A DNA stretch of 64,000 nucleotides from UBA3006 sp031401235. GTDB taxonomy: Bacteria > Actinomycetota > Acidimicrobiia > Acidimicrobiales > Ilumatobacteraceae. Below are positions 26,771 to 35,667 of the stretch, piece after piece. The stretch covers positions 106,048-170,047 of the forward strand of contig JANNRJ010000003.1 of assembly GCA_031401235.1 (NCBI GenBank). The letters run 5' to 3'. The notes under the pieces are model-generated. The model saw nothing but the letters and a program-made list of their open reading frames with translations, was not told the DNA's origin and ran no database searches. Within the stretch, counting starts at the first letter, position 1. Each line of letters opens with the position of its first letter. The translations under genes were made by a program, and so were the position numbers.

Positions 26771-28465
26771 ATGTCAGTGACATGGGATGAGGCAATTGCT
26801 GCGGTTACCGGACCAGGACAGATCTTTGAACTGGTGACAACCAAAGTTTTGGGTAACGAAGTTCAGGTGTACAAAAACGCACCGGTCCATCTTGGGCAGT
26901 TTTTTGCAGGTGCGCGTGCGCACGGCGAAAAGACATTTCTCGTCTATGAGGACGAGCGCTGGTCGTTCATTAAGGCAATGGACCATGTCGATGCCCTGGC
27001 TGATCTGCTTGTCAATACCTATGGAGTAAAGAAGGGTGATCGAGTTGCGATCGCCATGCGCAACTACCCCGAATGGGCGGTGTCATTTGCCGCAATCATC
27101 TCAGTTGGCGCAATTTGTGTATCGATGAACTCTTGGTGGACCGTTGATGAGATGGACTTTGCTCTGGAAGATTCAGGCTCTTGCGTTTTGATCTGTGACG
27201 AGCAGAGATTCGACGTGGCCCAGGCAAGTTGTGTAGCGAGAAGTATCAAAGTACTTGTGGTGCGATCGACCAAGTCGTTGCCTCATGGCGTAGACAAGTG
27301 GGAAGACGCCTTGTCGCTCGGTAAACCTCATCCCGGGGCAGAGATTTCATCCGATGACGACGCCACGATTCTCTACACCTCTGGCACAACCGGTCGTCCA
27401 AAAGGTGCGGTATCAACACATCGAGCAATTATCAGCGCAATCATGGCGTTTTCATCACGCAATGCGATTCTCACTGCGTACGGAAACCCTCCACCAAGCT
27501 CGGATGATTTGCCGACGTCTTTCATACTCATTGTGCCGCTATTCCATGTGACGGGTTGCGTGCCGGTCATGCTCAGTTGTTTCATCGCCGGCTTGAAACT
27601 CGTGATCATGTACAAGTGGGACGTGGACAAGGCTTTGGAGATGATTGAACGAGAGCAAATCACCAACTTTGTCGGCGTTCCGACACAAAGTTGGGATCTT
27701 GTCAATTCGCCATCCTTTGAAAAATATGACACGTCTAGTTTGCGCGCCGTTGGTGGAGGTGGCGCCCCGGCGCCAACAACCCTCGTCACCAAAGTGGCCA
27801 ATAGCGTCAAACAAGGGAACCCGCAGCTGGGTTATGGCATGACCGAGACGAACGCATTTGGACCTGGCATTAGTGGCAAGGAATACCTCGCCCATCCGAC
27901 GAGCACGGGTCGAGCAGTGTTGCCGATGCGGGTTGAAGTTCGAGATGAGCAACTCGTGCCGGTTCCGACTGGTGAAGCCGGAGAAATCTGGTTTTTTGGA
28001 CCGATGCTCATTCGTGGTTATTGGAAAAGACCAGATGCCACGGCTGAAGTCATCGTCGATGGTTGGTTGCGCTCGGGTGATATTGGTCGTGTCGATGCTG
28101 ACGGGTTTGTCTATGTCGAAGACCGTGTTAAGGACATGATTCTGCGCGCTGGCGAAAATGTCTACTGCGCCGAGGTAGAAAGTGCAATCTATGAGTACCC
28201 AGGCGTGCATGAAGTTGCAGTATTTGGCATCCCCCATGAACGCCTTGGTGAGGAAGTTGCGGTCGCGGTATTGCCTAACGGCGAGATAGCGCTTACGGCG
28301 CAAGATATATGGACATTTCTCGACGGCAAGATTGCCAAGTTCAAGATTCCTACTCATGTTGCCATCGTCACCGAGCCACTTCCGCGGAATGGTGCTGGCA
28401 AGATTGTCAAACGTGAACTTCAAGACCAAGCGGCCAATGGCACCTTGGTAATGGTCGTGCGTTAG
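26771..28465 (+). CDS. Acyl-CoA synthetase (class I adenylate-forming)
   Basis: Activates a carboxylic acid to its CoA thioester through an acyl-AMP. 564 residues. The P-loop-like motif ILYTSGTTGRPKGA (about 197-210), the YGMTET motif, the hinge GWLRSGDIG and the C-terminal lysine region PRNGAGKIVKREL are all present. Substrate length cannot be judged. GGGGG precedes the ATG. The gene ends tail-to-tail with the MFS gene, sharing TTAG. Confidence 0.9.
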   Translation: MSVTWDEAIAAVTGPGQIFELVTTKVLGNEVQVYKNAPVHLGQFFAGARAHGEKTFLVYEDERWSFIKAMDHVDALADLLVNTYGVKKGDRVAIAMRNYPEWAVSFAAIISVGAICVSMNSWWTVDEMDFALEDSGSCVLICDEQRFDVAQASCVARSIKVLVVRSTKSLPHGVDKWEDALSLGKPHPGAEISSDDDATILYTSGTTGRPKGAVSTHRAIISAIMAFSSRNAILTAYGNPPPSSDDLPTSFILIVPLFHVTGCVPVMLSCFIAGLKLVIMYKWDVDKALEMIEREQITNFVGVPTQSWDLVNSPSFEKYDTSSLRAVGGGGAPAPTTLVTKVANSVKQGNPQLGYGMTETNAFGPGISGKEYLAHPTSTGRAVLPMRVEVRDEQLVPVPTGEAGEIWFFGPMLIRGYWKRPDATAEVIVDGWLRSGDIGRVDADGFVYVEDRVKDMILRAGENVYCAEVESAIYEYPGVHEVAVFGIPHERLGEEVAVAVLPNGEIALTAQDIWTFLDGKIAKFKIPTHVAIVTEPLPRNGAGKIVKRELQDQAANGTLVMVVR

Positions 28466-29706
28466 CGAAGGATTTGCGCTGGCATTTCCTCAGGCGGTCG
28501 AATGTGACGAAATTGCCAGAGCAGAATCAAGTCATAGGTGATTTTGATAGCCGCACAAATGAGCAGAGGCCAACCAAAAGTTGATTGGTCAAGCATCCAG
28601 CCAGCAGCGATTGGCGGCAATGCCGAAGCAAGGCTGCGAGGCACGTTGGTGATGCTGGCCGCCGCCGGTCGCTCCGGCGGGGTCACAACCGCCATCACGT
28701 AACTGATCCGTACCGGCACATCCATTTGTGAAAGCAATCCTCTGAAAATAAAACATGTCATTGCTAACCAAACATTGGGCATAAACACAACTGCAATGAG
28801 CAACACACTGGCCGGAATGTGCGTGAAAACCATTGTTCGAACTAAGCCGATGCGTTTAGCAATGCGTACGGCAATCAGCGACGATAAAGCGGAGAGGACT
28901 CCGGTGGCAAAGAAGATGATTCCAAGGTCGGCAGTGGAAAGATTGAATTTGTGGAATACCCACAGGGCGAAAATCGACGGAACGGCGAAACCACCACCGA
29001 AGGAGTCAAGGCTAAATAATGCCGCAAGTTTGTAAATCGTTTTACGTGAAGGTCCAAGCGAAGTCCCAAATGAATTTGATTCAGTTTCAACTGCGGGAGA
29101 AAGACGTCGATAGAGCACCAACACTGCGACACCGGCCAGGGCATACAGCCAAAACGTGGTCCGGCTACTGACCAATGGGTCAAGACCAAGGCGATTGCCA
29201 ACCCATACTGGGAGCCCCGTGGAGATGGCACCGATCGAGCCGATTAGCGCGCCGATGAGGTTGTAGGCCGCAAATAAACTTGTTCTGGATTGGTTGCTCA
29301 CCGTCGCCGGAAGCAGGGCTTGTTCGGTAGGGAGAAACACGCTGACATCACCACCGGACGGGTTCATTGTGCCGATCGCCGCCACGATTATGAGCGCGAC
29401 CAAGGTGGTCGCGATGCTGAAAGCGATACCAGTGGCAATCATCAACACTGAAACAATTTGCAACAAATGGCGACGCAGTATTCCATGCCCATGGACCCCT
29501 ACGACGATCGTCAATACCGCTGAACCGAGGAGCGATGCGGTAACGACGGCACCGACCTGGAGGCCACTGAACCCAAGCAAGATGAGGTATCCCGGCAACA
29601 TCACGTACACCAATCCATCGACGAAGGCACGAATTCCCCGAGTGATAAGAAGCACTTTGGCATCGGCGCTTGCATCGGCTGGTAGGAGTGCCCAACGTCG
29701 TTGCAC
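28462..29706 (-). CDS. Major facilitator superfamily transporter
   Basis: 414 residues, about twelve membrane helices with the central basic loop near 195-215. No substrate motif is recognised; the general pattern resembles actinobacterial drug or solute exporters. The start is a GTG with TAGCCT exactly six bases upstream and no ribosome site, suggesting a leaderless transcript. Divergent from the PfkB kinase. Confidence 0.8.
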   Translation of the reverse strand: MQRRWALLPADASADAKVLLITRGIRAFVDGLVYVMLPGYLILLGFSGLQVGAVVTASLLGSAVLTIVVGVHGHGILRRHLLQIVSVLMIATGIAFSIATTLVALIIVAAIGTMNPSGGDVSVFLPTEQALLPATVSNQSRTSLFAAYNLIGALIGSIGAISTGLPVWVGNRLGLDPLVSSRTTFWLYALAGVAVLVLYRRLSPAVETESNSFGTSLGPSRKTIYKLAALFSLDSFGGGFAVPSIFALWVFHKFNLSTADLGIIFFATGVLSALSSLIAVRIAKRIGLVRTMVFTHIPASVLLIAVVFMPNVWLAMTCFIFRGLLSQMDVPVRISYVMAVVTPPERPAAASITNVPRSLASALPPIAAGWMLDQSTFGWPLLICAAIKITYDLILLWQFRHIRPPEEMPAQILR

Positions 29707-29712
29707 GAAGGC

Positions 29713-29718
29713 AGGCTA
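29713..29718 (-). promoter_or_regulatory. -10 hexamer TAGCCT of a leaderless promoter (MFS gene)
   Basis: On the minus strand TAGCCT is followed by six bases (GCCTTC) and the GTG start. The same hexamer and spacing occur before coxD. Confidence 0.5.
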
Positions 29719-29753
29719 GTTCGCCGACAATATCGAATTGGGGCTGGGAACTA

Positions 29754-30782
29754 GTGTCTTTCCACGTGCCACCAATCGACCTAACGAGCGGCCCTGGGAT
29801 TCGATTTGAAGTCGTTGCTATCGGCAACGCTCTAGTCGACGTGCTTGCTTCAGTGAACGAAGAGTTCCTAGTTGATCAGCAACTTGTCAAGGGCTCGATG
29901 ATGCTTGTCGATTCGGTCAGGTCCCAGCATCTGTATTCGCGAGTTACCAATGTGCTCGAATCAAGTGGTGGCTCGGCAGCAAACACCGCATACGGCTTGG
30001 CAAGTTTGGGTGGTCGGGCTGGCTTCATTGGCAAAATTGCCGACGACCAACTTGGCGCAACTTTTATTACGGATATGAACTCAATTGGAGTCAAGTTTTT
30101 CCCAGGCGAAACAAGTGTCACTGAACCAACAGGACGATGCATCATCGTCGTCACTCCCGATGGACAACGGACAATGAGTACCTTTCTGGGCGCAGCCGCA
30201 TTGCTCGAATCTTCCGATATCTCTCAAGACGCCGTCGTTGCCGGAGCCGTCCTATTTCTTGAGGGATACCTATTCGATCGCGACGAAGCAAAGCGGGCCT
30301 TTCGTACAGCGGCTGGATATGCCCACGCTGCGGGTCGCAAGGTTTCGCTAACCCTTTCAGACTCGTTTTGCGTGGATCGCCATCGCGACGATTTCTTGGC
30401 ACTTATCAGTGACGACATCGATGTCTTGTTCAGTAATGAACTTGAGTTGTTATCGCTATATCAAACCGATTCATTTGATGCCGCATTAAAACTTCTCCGG
30501 CAGGATTGCGAGTTCGCTGCCGTCACTCGGGAAAAGAAGGGGTCGATTATTGTCAATGGTCACGATCTCGTGCACATCAAAGCCGAGTCGGTCAATCAGG
30601 TTGTAGATGCCACTGGCGCCGGCGACATGTATGCGGCTGGATTTCTTTATGGATTCACCCGGGGCAAGTCAATTGAAGACTGCGGACGCATCGCCTCAAT
30701 TGCCGCGTCAGAAGTAATATCTCACGTTGGTCCGCGACCGATTGTTCCATTATCCGAACTCATATCGCCAAATCTGGTGTAG
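29754..30782 (+). CDS. PfkB-family carbohydrate/nucleoside kinase (adenosine kinase-like)
   Basis: 342 residues from the GTG at 29754; a start 28 codons earlier would overlap the divergent MFS gene. The N-terminal GGSAANT (72-78) and the C-terminal DATGAGDMYAAG with catalytic D291 define the family. The overall form is closest to bacterial adenosine kinase-like proteins; a ribo- or fructokinase is not excluded. Confidence 0.85.
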   Translation: MSFHVPPIDLTSGPGIRFEVVAIGNALVDVLASVNEEFLVDQQLVKGSMMLVDSVRSQHLYSRVTNVLESSGGSAANTAYGLASLGGRAGFIGKIADDQLGATFITDMNSIGVKFFPGETSVTEPTGRCIIVVTPDGQRTMSTFLGAAALLESSDISQDAVVAGAVLFLEGYLFDRDEAKRAFRTAAGYAHAAGRKVSLTLSDSFCVDRHRDDFLALISDDIDVLFSNELELLSLYQTDSFDAALKLLRQDCEFAAVTREKKGSIIVNGHDLVHIKAESVNQVVDATGAGDMYAAGFLYGFTRGKSIEDCGRIASIAASEVISHVGPRPIVPLSELISPNLV

Positions 30783-30816
30783 TAGTCAGCGCTTAATGTC
30801 AATACGCTTGTAGCGC

Positions 30817-31182
30817 ATGGCCGTTCTTGGATCTACTGTCCGTCATCCAATCGATCATGTGGAGGTATTTCCTGCGCCCGCCCATGTGACCACGGTTCGG
30901 TTCACCAGTGACGAAGTTTCATCGATATGTCCAGTAACTTCTCAACCTGATCTGGCCAAGGTTGTCATCGAGTACGGGCCAGATCAATTCTGCATCGAAT
31001 CTAAATCTCTGAAGCTCTATTTATGGCGTTTTCGAGACAAGGCCATGTTTGCGGAAGCCCTTTCCGCCGAAATTGCCAACGAAGTGATGATTACGGTTAA
31101 GCCGCATTGGGTGAAAGTAGAACTCACCCAACGCCCGCGAGGCGGAATAGAAGTTCACGCAGTTGCGGAACGAAATCGCTAA
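30817..31182 (+). CDS. queF: NADPH-dependent 7-cyano-7-deazaguanine reductase QueF
   Basis: Reduces preQ0 to preQ1 on the way to queuosine in tRNA. 121 residues, the short single-domain type. Catalytic Cys38 in ICPVTSQPD, with Asp45, and the substrate-binding ESKSLKLYL (about 61-69) are present. The gene stands alone; no queC, queD, queE or tgt is in this window. It ends tail-to-tail with the next gene, sharing CTAA. TACGCT lies eight bases before the ATG. Confidence 0.93.
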   Translation: MAVLGSTVRHPIDHVEVFPAPAHVTTVRFTSDEVSSICPVTSQPDLAKVVIEYGPDQFCIESKSLKLYLWRFRDKAMFAEALSAEIANEVMITVKPHWVKVELTQRPRGGIEVHAVAERNR

Positions 31183-31790
31183 CTCGACTCATCCTCGGCC
31201 GGTAAGTAGCCGAGATGTAGGTCTCCAAGTTTGACCAGCGTGGAAGCCACCCAACCACCAAGTGCGCCGAAATGCTCGTCAAGCAACTTGCTCGTACCAT
31301 CGGCGAGAGTCTCTTCTGCTAATTCGTAGGCACCTTCATAGGTGATCTCGAGTGCAAAATCGACGGGATACTGGCTGTCGCTGGAATAACAGATTTCAAT
31401 GGTGATGTTCTCTCGTTCGAGTCGGTCGCTGCCAATCATTGGGCTGTTTGCTACAGCAATGTCATCGACTACGGACGGATCTGGCTGACCCTCAAGTCGC
31501 TGAACTCGAAAGACGACTTCAATTTCAATGGCCGGGTGTTCGGAAAAGACTTCTTCGACATACCACTTGCGATATGTGGCTTGACTCCAGCTGGGCCAAT
31601 TGAAAGTCACGTGGGCCACAACCCGCGGTGGGCGTCCTTCGCCAGGGAGGCCGTAACTTGTTTCCCAAATTAGATCGCCCAGCAATACGTCGGACTGAAA
31701 GTGTTCTTCGAAAGCTTGGCGCTCCAGAAATGCACTGGTAAAGGCATCGCGCAGAGCACTAATTGCATCGGTAAATACGTGGTCAAGCAT
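31179..31790 (-). CDS. Conserved-looking protein of unknown function
   Basis: 203 residues, acidic, without membrane segments or a signal peptide. The middle part alternates strands (RVVAHVTFNWPSWSQATYRKW, IEIEVVFRVQRL, ITIEICYSS, VDFALEITYEGAYEL), suggesting a beta-rich fold, with helices at both ends. It is not recognised as a known family. It is divergent from an enoyl-CoA hydratase with a 59-base gap; TAAAGT lies eight bases before its ATG. Confidence 0.75.
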   Translation of the reverse strand: MLDHVFTDAISALRDAFTSAFLERQAFEEHFQSDVLLGDLIWETSYGLPGEGRPPRVVAHVTFNWPSWSQATYRKWYVEEVFSEHPAIEIEVVFRVQRLEGQPDPSVVDDIAVANSPMIGSDRLERENITIEICYSSDSQYPVDFALEITYEGAYELAEETLADGTSKLLDEHFGALGGWVASTLVKLGDLHLGYLPAEDESS

Positions 31791-31849
31791 TGTTCGCCAC
31801 TTTACTCTGGCTGTGACATCGGTGCTTCGGCTTGTGCGAGACTTGAACT

Positions 31850-32602
31850 ATGAGCTTGGTGCTACTCAGTATTCATGAAGGTGTCGCAACATTGACCCTG
31901 AATAATCCAAGTGAACGCAATGTCTTGTCGTCGCAGATGGTAGGCGACATCCTCGACACGATGGATGAAATTGAAGCAAACGAAGCGGTAAGTGCGCTTG
32001 TTGTGACTGGTGCCGGATCGGCGTTTTGCGCGGGGGCAAAACTCAACGACCTAGAGAATGCCTCAGCGTCTTCGCTCGGCGAGATCTATGAAGGATTCTT
32101 GCGTATCGCCCGTAGCCCATTACCAAGTATCGCCGCGGTCAATGGAGCAGCAGTCGGGGCCGGTATGAATCTTGCCCTTGGATGTGACGTGCGAATTGCC
32201 GCTCGTCGAGCTCGATTTGATACACGTTTCTTACACATTGGGATCCATCCAGGTGGTGGTCACACTTGGATGATGCGTCGTATCGTTGGACCTCAATCGA
32301 CTATGGCTTCAGTGGTGTTTGGCGAAGTGATCGACGGCACTGAAGCCGAGCGCATCGGTCTGGTGTGGCGATGCGTCGACGACGACACGCTTTTGGCCAG
32401 CGCCCATCAAATGGCGGCTCGGGCGGCAACGGTCCCACGCCAGCTTCTCACCGCCACCAAGCACACGATTGCCGATATGGCCGAAATCGATACCCATGAC
32501 CAAGCCGTGGCGCGGGAACTTGCCCCACAGGTTTGGAGCCTTGACCAGCCCTGGTTTCCTGTCCGCATCGCCGAATTAAAGGCCCAAATTCGTAAAAACT
32601 AG
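31850..32602 (+). CDS. Enoyl-CoA hydratase/isomerase (crotonase family)
   Basis: 250 residues. The oxyanion-hole motifs SAFCAGAKL (about 60-68) and AAVNGAAVGAGMNLAL (about 94-109) are intact, as is RFLHIGIHPGGGHTW. The first catalytic Glu of hydratases lies in a segment that here reads HIGIHPGGG, so the exact reaction (hydratase, isomerase or other) is uncertain. No other beta-oxidation gene adjoins it. Confidence 0.88.
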   Translation: MSLVLLSIHEGVATLTLNNPSERNVLSSQMVGDILDTMDEIEANEAVSALVVTGAGSAFCAGAKLNDLENASASSLGEIYEGFLRIARSPLPSIAAVNGAAVGAGMNLALGCDVRIAARRARFDTRFLHIGIHPGGGHTWMMRRIVGPQSTMASVVFGEVIDGTEAERIGLVWRCVDDDTLLASAHQMAARAATVPRQLLTATKHTIADMAEIDTHDQAVARELAPQVWSLDQPWFPVRIAELKAQIRKN

Positions 32603-32689
32603 CCACGGATTCATGGGCGGGTGTAGGTTGGCATCAAGGGGAGCTAGCACATAGAAATTCTTCACCTGTAATACAGGACGGAGGCATAG

Positions 32690-33007
32690 ATGAGCAAGCG
32701 TCATCAACACCGCCAATTGGTGTTACCACCCAAGATTGAAGTCCGGGCCCATGCCCATAGCGAACGTCATCGAGTGAATGCGAAATTACACGAAGTGACA
32801 AATCTCGTTAGTCATGGAGTAGAACCAGATGATGTCACCGAACCGGGACCGAATTGGAAACCGATTCGTCATCACGATTCTGAGGTCGGTCGCGAGTTGA
32901 GCCATCGGCCAATGTTTCGACATTGGAAAACTAAGGCATGGAAGCGCCGCAAAGTCGCGCGAAAGCAACGGGCACAAGCGTTGATTGCCCAGCGGGACCT
33001 CGCCTAG
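32690..33007 (+). CDS. Small, very basic, histidine-rich protein of unknown function
   Basis: 105 residues. The start is firm: GGAGG lies seven bases before the ATG. Arg, Lys and His dominate, with several His-containing pairs (RHQHRQ, AHAHSERHR, RHH) and a C-terminal KRRKVARKQRAQ tract. No membrane helix or signal peptide. The composition suggests RNA or DNA binding. No family was recognised. Confidence 0.7.
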   Translation: MSKRHQHRQLVLPPKIEVRAHAHSERHRVNAKLHEVTNLVSHGVEPDDVTEPGPNWKPIRHHDSEVGRELSHRPMFRHWKTKAWKRRKVARKQRAQALIAQRDLA

Positions 33008-33023
33008 TTACTCAATGCAGTAG

Positions 33024-33662
33024 TCACAGCCATGAATTGGCGAGCTGTTCAGCGCGGTTCTCCCATTCTTCGACCGTGAATCCATAACGAATATGGTCCT
33101 CCCATATGCCGTTGATTTCTAAGTATCTAAGAGCCAATCCCTCTTCCCGAAATTCAAGTTTTTCCATTACTCGGCGACTATTAATATTGCGCGGAATAAC
33201 GCAAACTTCGATGCGGTGAAGTCGCAATTCATCAAAGGCGAATCGAGAAAGCAAGACAACCGCCTCGGCAATATAACCGTTACCGGCGCGAGCCTCATCG
33301 ATCCAATATCCGATAGTGCCGCATTGCATCGCCCCACGGATCACATTGTTCAAGTTGATTTCGCCAGTAAAGACTCCATCGACAAATACCCCAAAAGAGA
33401 AATTGTTTCCAGACGTACGCTCACGATCCCGAGCCGCACAACGATTGGAGAAAGCATCGCGATTTTTTGATGGGTCGGCAGTATTAAGCGGAACCTGTGG
33501 TTCCCATGGTTGTAGCCATGCATTATTTCTATTGCGGACTTCGCTCCAAGTTTCAAAGTCTGGTGCACCAAGAGGGCGAAGCATGACTCGCTTGCTGTAC
33601 AGGCGCAATGAGGTGCCCGCGACACCGGATGGGTGGAGAATGCGACGAGTGGCGCGGGTCAT
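33024..33662 (-). CDS. GNAT N-acetyltransferase, RimJ/RimL type
   Basis: 212 residues. The acetyl-CoA-binding region is recognisable in GYWIDEARAGNGYIAEAVVLL and the RVMEKLEFREEG segment. RimJ-type enzymes acetylate protein N-termini, and in actinobacteria one is often beside glp and glpR; here it lies elsewhere, after the DUF501-Ppx gene, with a four-base overlap. Substrate unknown. Confidence 0.85.
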   Translation of the reverse strand: MTRATRRILHPSGVAGTSLRLYSKRVMLRPLGAPDFETWSEVRNRNNAWLQPWEPQVPLNTADPSKNRDAFSNRCAARDRERTSGNNFSFGVFVDGVFTGEINLNNVIRGAMQCGTIGYWIDEARAGNGYIAEAVVLLSRFAFDELRLHRIEVCVIPRNINSRRVMEKLEFREEGLALRYLEINGIWEDHIRYGFTVEEWENRAEQLANSWL

Positions 33663-35089
33663 GAAGGCACATCGGAGCGAAGTTCGGAAGCGATGCCGTC
33701 AAGGATATTGCGGGTCGACACGATAATCGAATTGAGCTGAAGTTTGCGCATGATTGCGACCAGGACACAGCAGCCACCCACGATGATGTCGGCGCGCTGG
33801 GCGGGTAAACCTGGATTGTGAATCCGATCAGCCAACGACTCGGTGGCCAGAGTGCGAAATACATCTTCGACTGCGTCGCGAGTGAGGATCATGCCATGTA
33901 ATTGGGTGGAATCAAACGAATGTAAACCAAGCTCAACTGAGGCAATTGTGACTATCGTGCCAGCGACGCCAATGATACGAGTCGCATTTCGGACATCTGG
34001 CCGCTCCCGAATGATGTCGTCAACAAAGTCGGTGGCGAAGCCAATGGCATTGGTCAACTCCTCTGGACGAGGTGGGTCATGGTGAAACTCCTTTTCCGTG
34101 ATCACAACTGCACCAATTGGAACGCTAACCACATGTTCGAGTTTTGTCGTGCCGAACATGATCTCCGTTGAGCCACCTCCAATGTCAATGACGATTGTTT
34201 TTTCCTCGTTGGAAGCAAATCCACCAACTGCTCCGACGAAAGTTAGTCGCCCTTCGTCGTTGCCAGAAAGTAGTTCCGGGTTCACGCCGAGAGTCGTGTG
34301 CACGGCTTTTAAGAATGTCGCCACATTTGACGCCCGGCGGCATGCTTCCGTTGCCACCACACGGATTGGTCCGACATCATGTCGGTCAATAATTGATTTG
34401 TATTCGCCGAGTTGTTGCAATGTGCGTGCCATCGCCTGGTCACTCAAGTGATTAGTGGTGGCGACCCCCTCACCGAGACGGGTGATGTGAATTTCTCGAG
34501 CCAACTCATGTCCATCAATGTCGACAATTAATAAGTTGGTGGAATTGGAGCCGATATCGATTGCTGCAATTGCTTTGCCAGGGTTTTGGATTATTGACTG
34601 AACCCGGGCAGAGATGACGTAATTGGCGGTGTCGGTAGCGAGTCTTTGGGCAACCCATGCACCGACCGGGTCATCACCACCGGCCAACCACCAGCCGTAA
34701 TGGGCATGAAGACATTTCACCCCAACCCGAGTTCCGCCCACACCACCGTGAGGGCGTGGACCAGAATGCGATGGAAGAATTTGAGCGTCGCGTTCGGTGG
34801 CATACCGAAGGTGGGCCTGGGCGATGAGATCGGCGTCGATTTCTGCTTCCGCTTGGTTCACGCCACCGGCGGCTTCGAGTCGACCAACTACCAGAGTTTC
34901 GACGGTGCCGACAAGCCAGTATCTGGTCGGCATCGGGGTCCCATCGTCAAGAAGCGGAGCATTCTTAACAACTATCGGGTCGCCATCCAAATTGCGTACG
35001 ACAACTTCAAAATCGCCCTGCGGGGATCGACCGAGAAGTTTGGTGACTCGATCCCGATCCGCTGGTGTTGCCGAGTTAGAAAATGACAC
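33659..35089 (-). CDS. Fusion of a DUF501 domain with an exopolyphosphatase/GppA phosphatase
   Basis: 476 residues. Residues 1 to about 145 match DUF501 (LLGRSPQGDFEVVVRN, DGTPMPTRYWL, EAAGGVNQAE, RVGVKCLHAHYGWWLAGG). From about 172 an actin-fold Ppx/GppA domain begins (AIAAIDIGSNSTNLLIVD), with VIDIGGGSTEIMFG near 295. The two are usually adjacent separate genes downstream of eno and ftsB in actinobacteria. Here they are one reading frame and sit about 19 kb from eno-ftsB. It overlaps coxG by 14 bases. Likely acts on polyphosphate or (p)ppGpp; the DUF501 role is unknown. Confidence 0.85.
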   Translation of the reverse strand: MSFSNSATPADRDRVTKLLGRSPQGDFEVVVRNLDGDPIVVKNAPLLDDGTPMPTRYWLVGTVETLVVGRLEAAGGVNQAEAEIDADLIAQAHLRYATERDAQILPSHSGPRPHGGVGGTRVGVKCLHAHYGWWLAGGDDPVGAWVAQRLATDTANYVISARVQSIIQNPGKAIAAIDIGSNSTNLLIVDIDGHELAREIHITRLGEGVATTNHLSDQAMARTLQQLGEYKSIIDRHDVGPIRVVATEACRRASNVATFLKAVHTTLGVNPELLSGNDEGRLTFVGAVGGFASNEEKTIVIDIGGGSTEIMFGTTKLEHVVSVPIGAVVITEKEFHHDPPRPEELTNAIGFATDFVDDIIRERPDVRNATRIIGVAGTIVTIASVELGLHSFDSTQLHGMILTRDAVEDVFRTLATESLADRIHNPGLPAQRADIIVGGCCVLVAIMRKLQLNSIIVSTRNILDGIASELRSDVPS

Positions 35090-35654
35090 TGAGTACTATG
35101 ACTAAAACAACGATCGCCACGACAGCCGGTATGGCTCGCTTCAAGATCGGTGCGCCAGCGGTTTGCAGCAAATTTATTGGCGTCACCTCGGATATGGGTG
35201 CCGATGTTCCCGACGAAATAAGTTTATTTAGATTGTCCGAAAATTGGGCCAATAGTTTGTCGCTCACATCGGCCAACGCACCACGACCAAATTGAGCAAC
35301 TTTCCCAGAAATGGTGAGATCCGTTTTGACGGCGCACTTAGTGCTGGTCGGGTTCAATGAAGTGAGTTGCGCGATTATCAATGCCGAAGCATTGCCCTTA
35401 CCCGTGGCGTCACGCCCTTCAGCTTTGAGCGTGGCAGTGAAGGCCGCATCGTCTCGAGATATAAAACTTGCCTGCCCCTTGAATTGGGCGAGGATGGGGC
35501 CAACTTTTACCTTCACGTGTCCACGATAAATATCGCCTTCGACACCGGTGAGTTCGGCGCCGGGAAGGCATGGCGCGATACGGGCAAGATCGGTGAGGAT
35601 GATCCATGCGTCAGCGACGGGGACGTTGACGGTGAATTCGTGATTGAGTTCCAT
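35076..35654 (-). CDS. coxG: CoxG-like SRPBCC protein with C-terminal membrane anchor
   Basis: 192 residues. An SRPBCC-type domain fills residues 1-150 (LNHEFTVNVPVADAWIILTD, CLPGAELTG, GPILAQFKGQASF). A single hydrophobic helix at the C-terminus (about 172-190) would anchor it in the membrane. CoxG is known to recruit carbon monoxide dehydrogenase to the membrane. The gene follows mocA by 13 bases and is in the same strand order as the cox genes upstream. Confidence 0.85.
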   Translation of the reverse strand: MELNHEFTVNVPVADAWIILTDLARIAPCLPGAELTGVEGDIYRGHVKVKVGPILAQFKGQASFISRDDAAFTATLKAEGRDATGKGNASALIIAQLTSLNPTSTKCAVKTDLTISGKVAQFGRGALADVSDKLLAQFSDNLNKLISSGTSAPISEVTPINLLQTAGAPILKRAIPAVVAIVVLVIVLSVIF

Positions 35655-35667
35655 CAGTAGTTCTCTT

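Noticed and set aside
27539..28429. A 296-codon open frame antisense to the acyl-CoA synthetase gene
   Set aside because: It mirrors a well-supported gene, has no family motif and no ribosome site; long antisense frames arise from codon bias.
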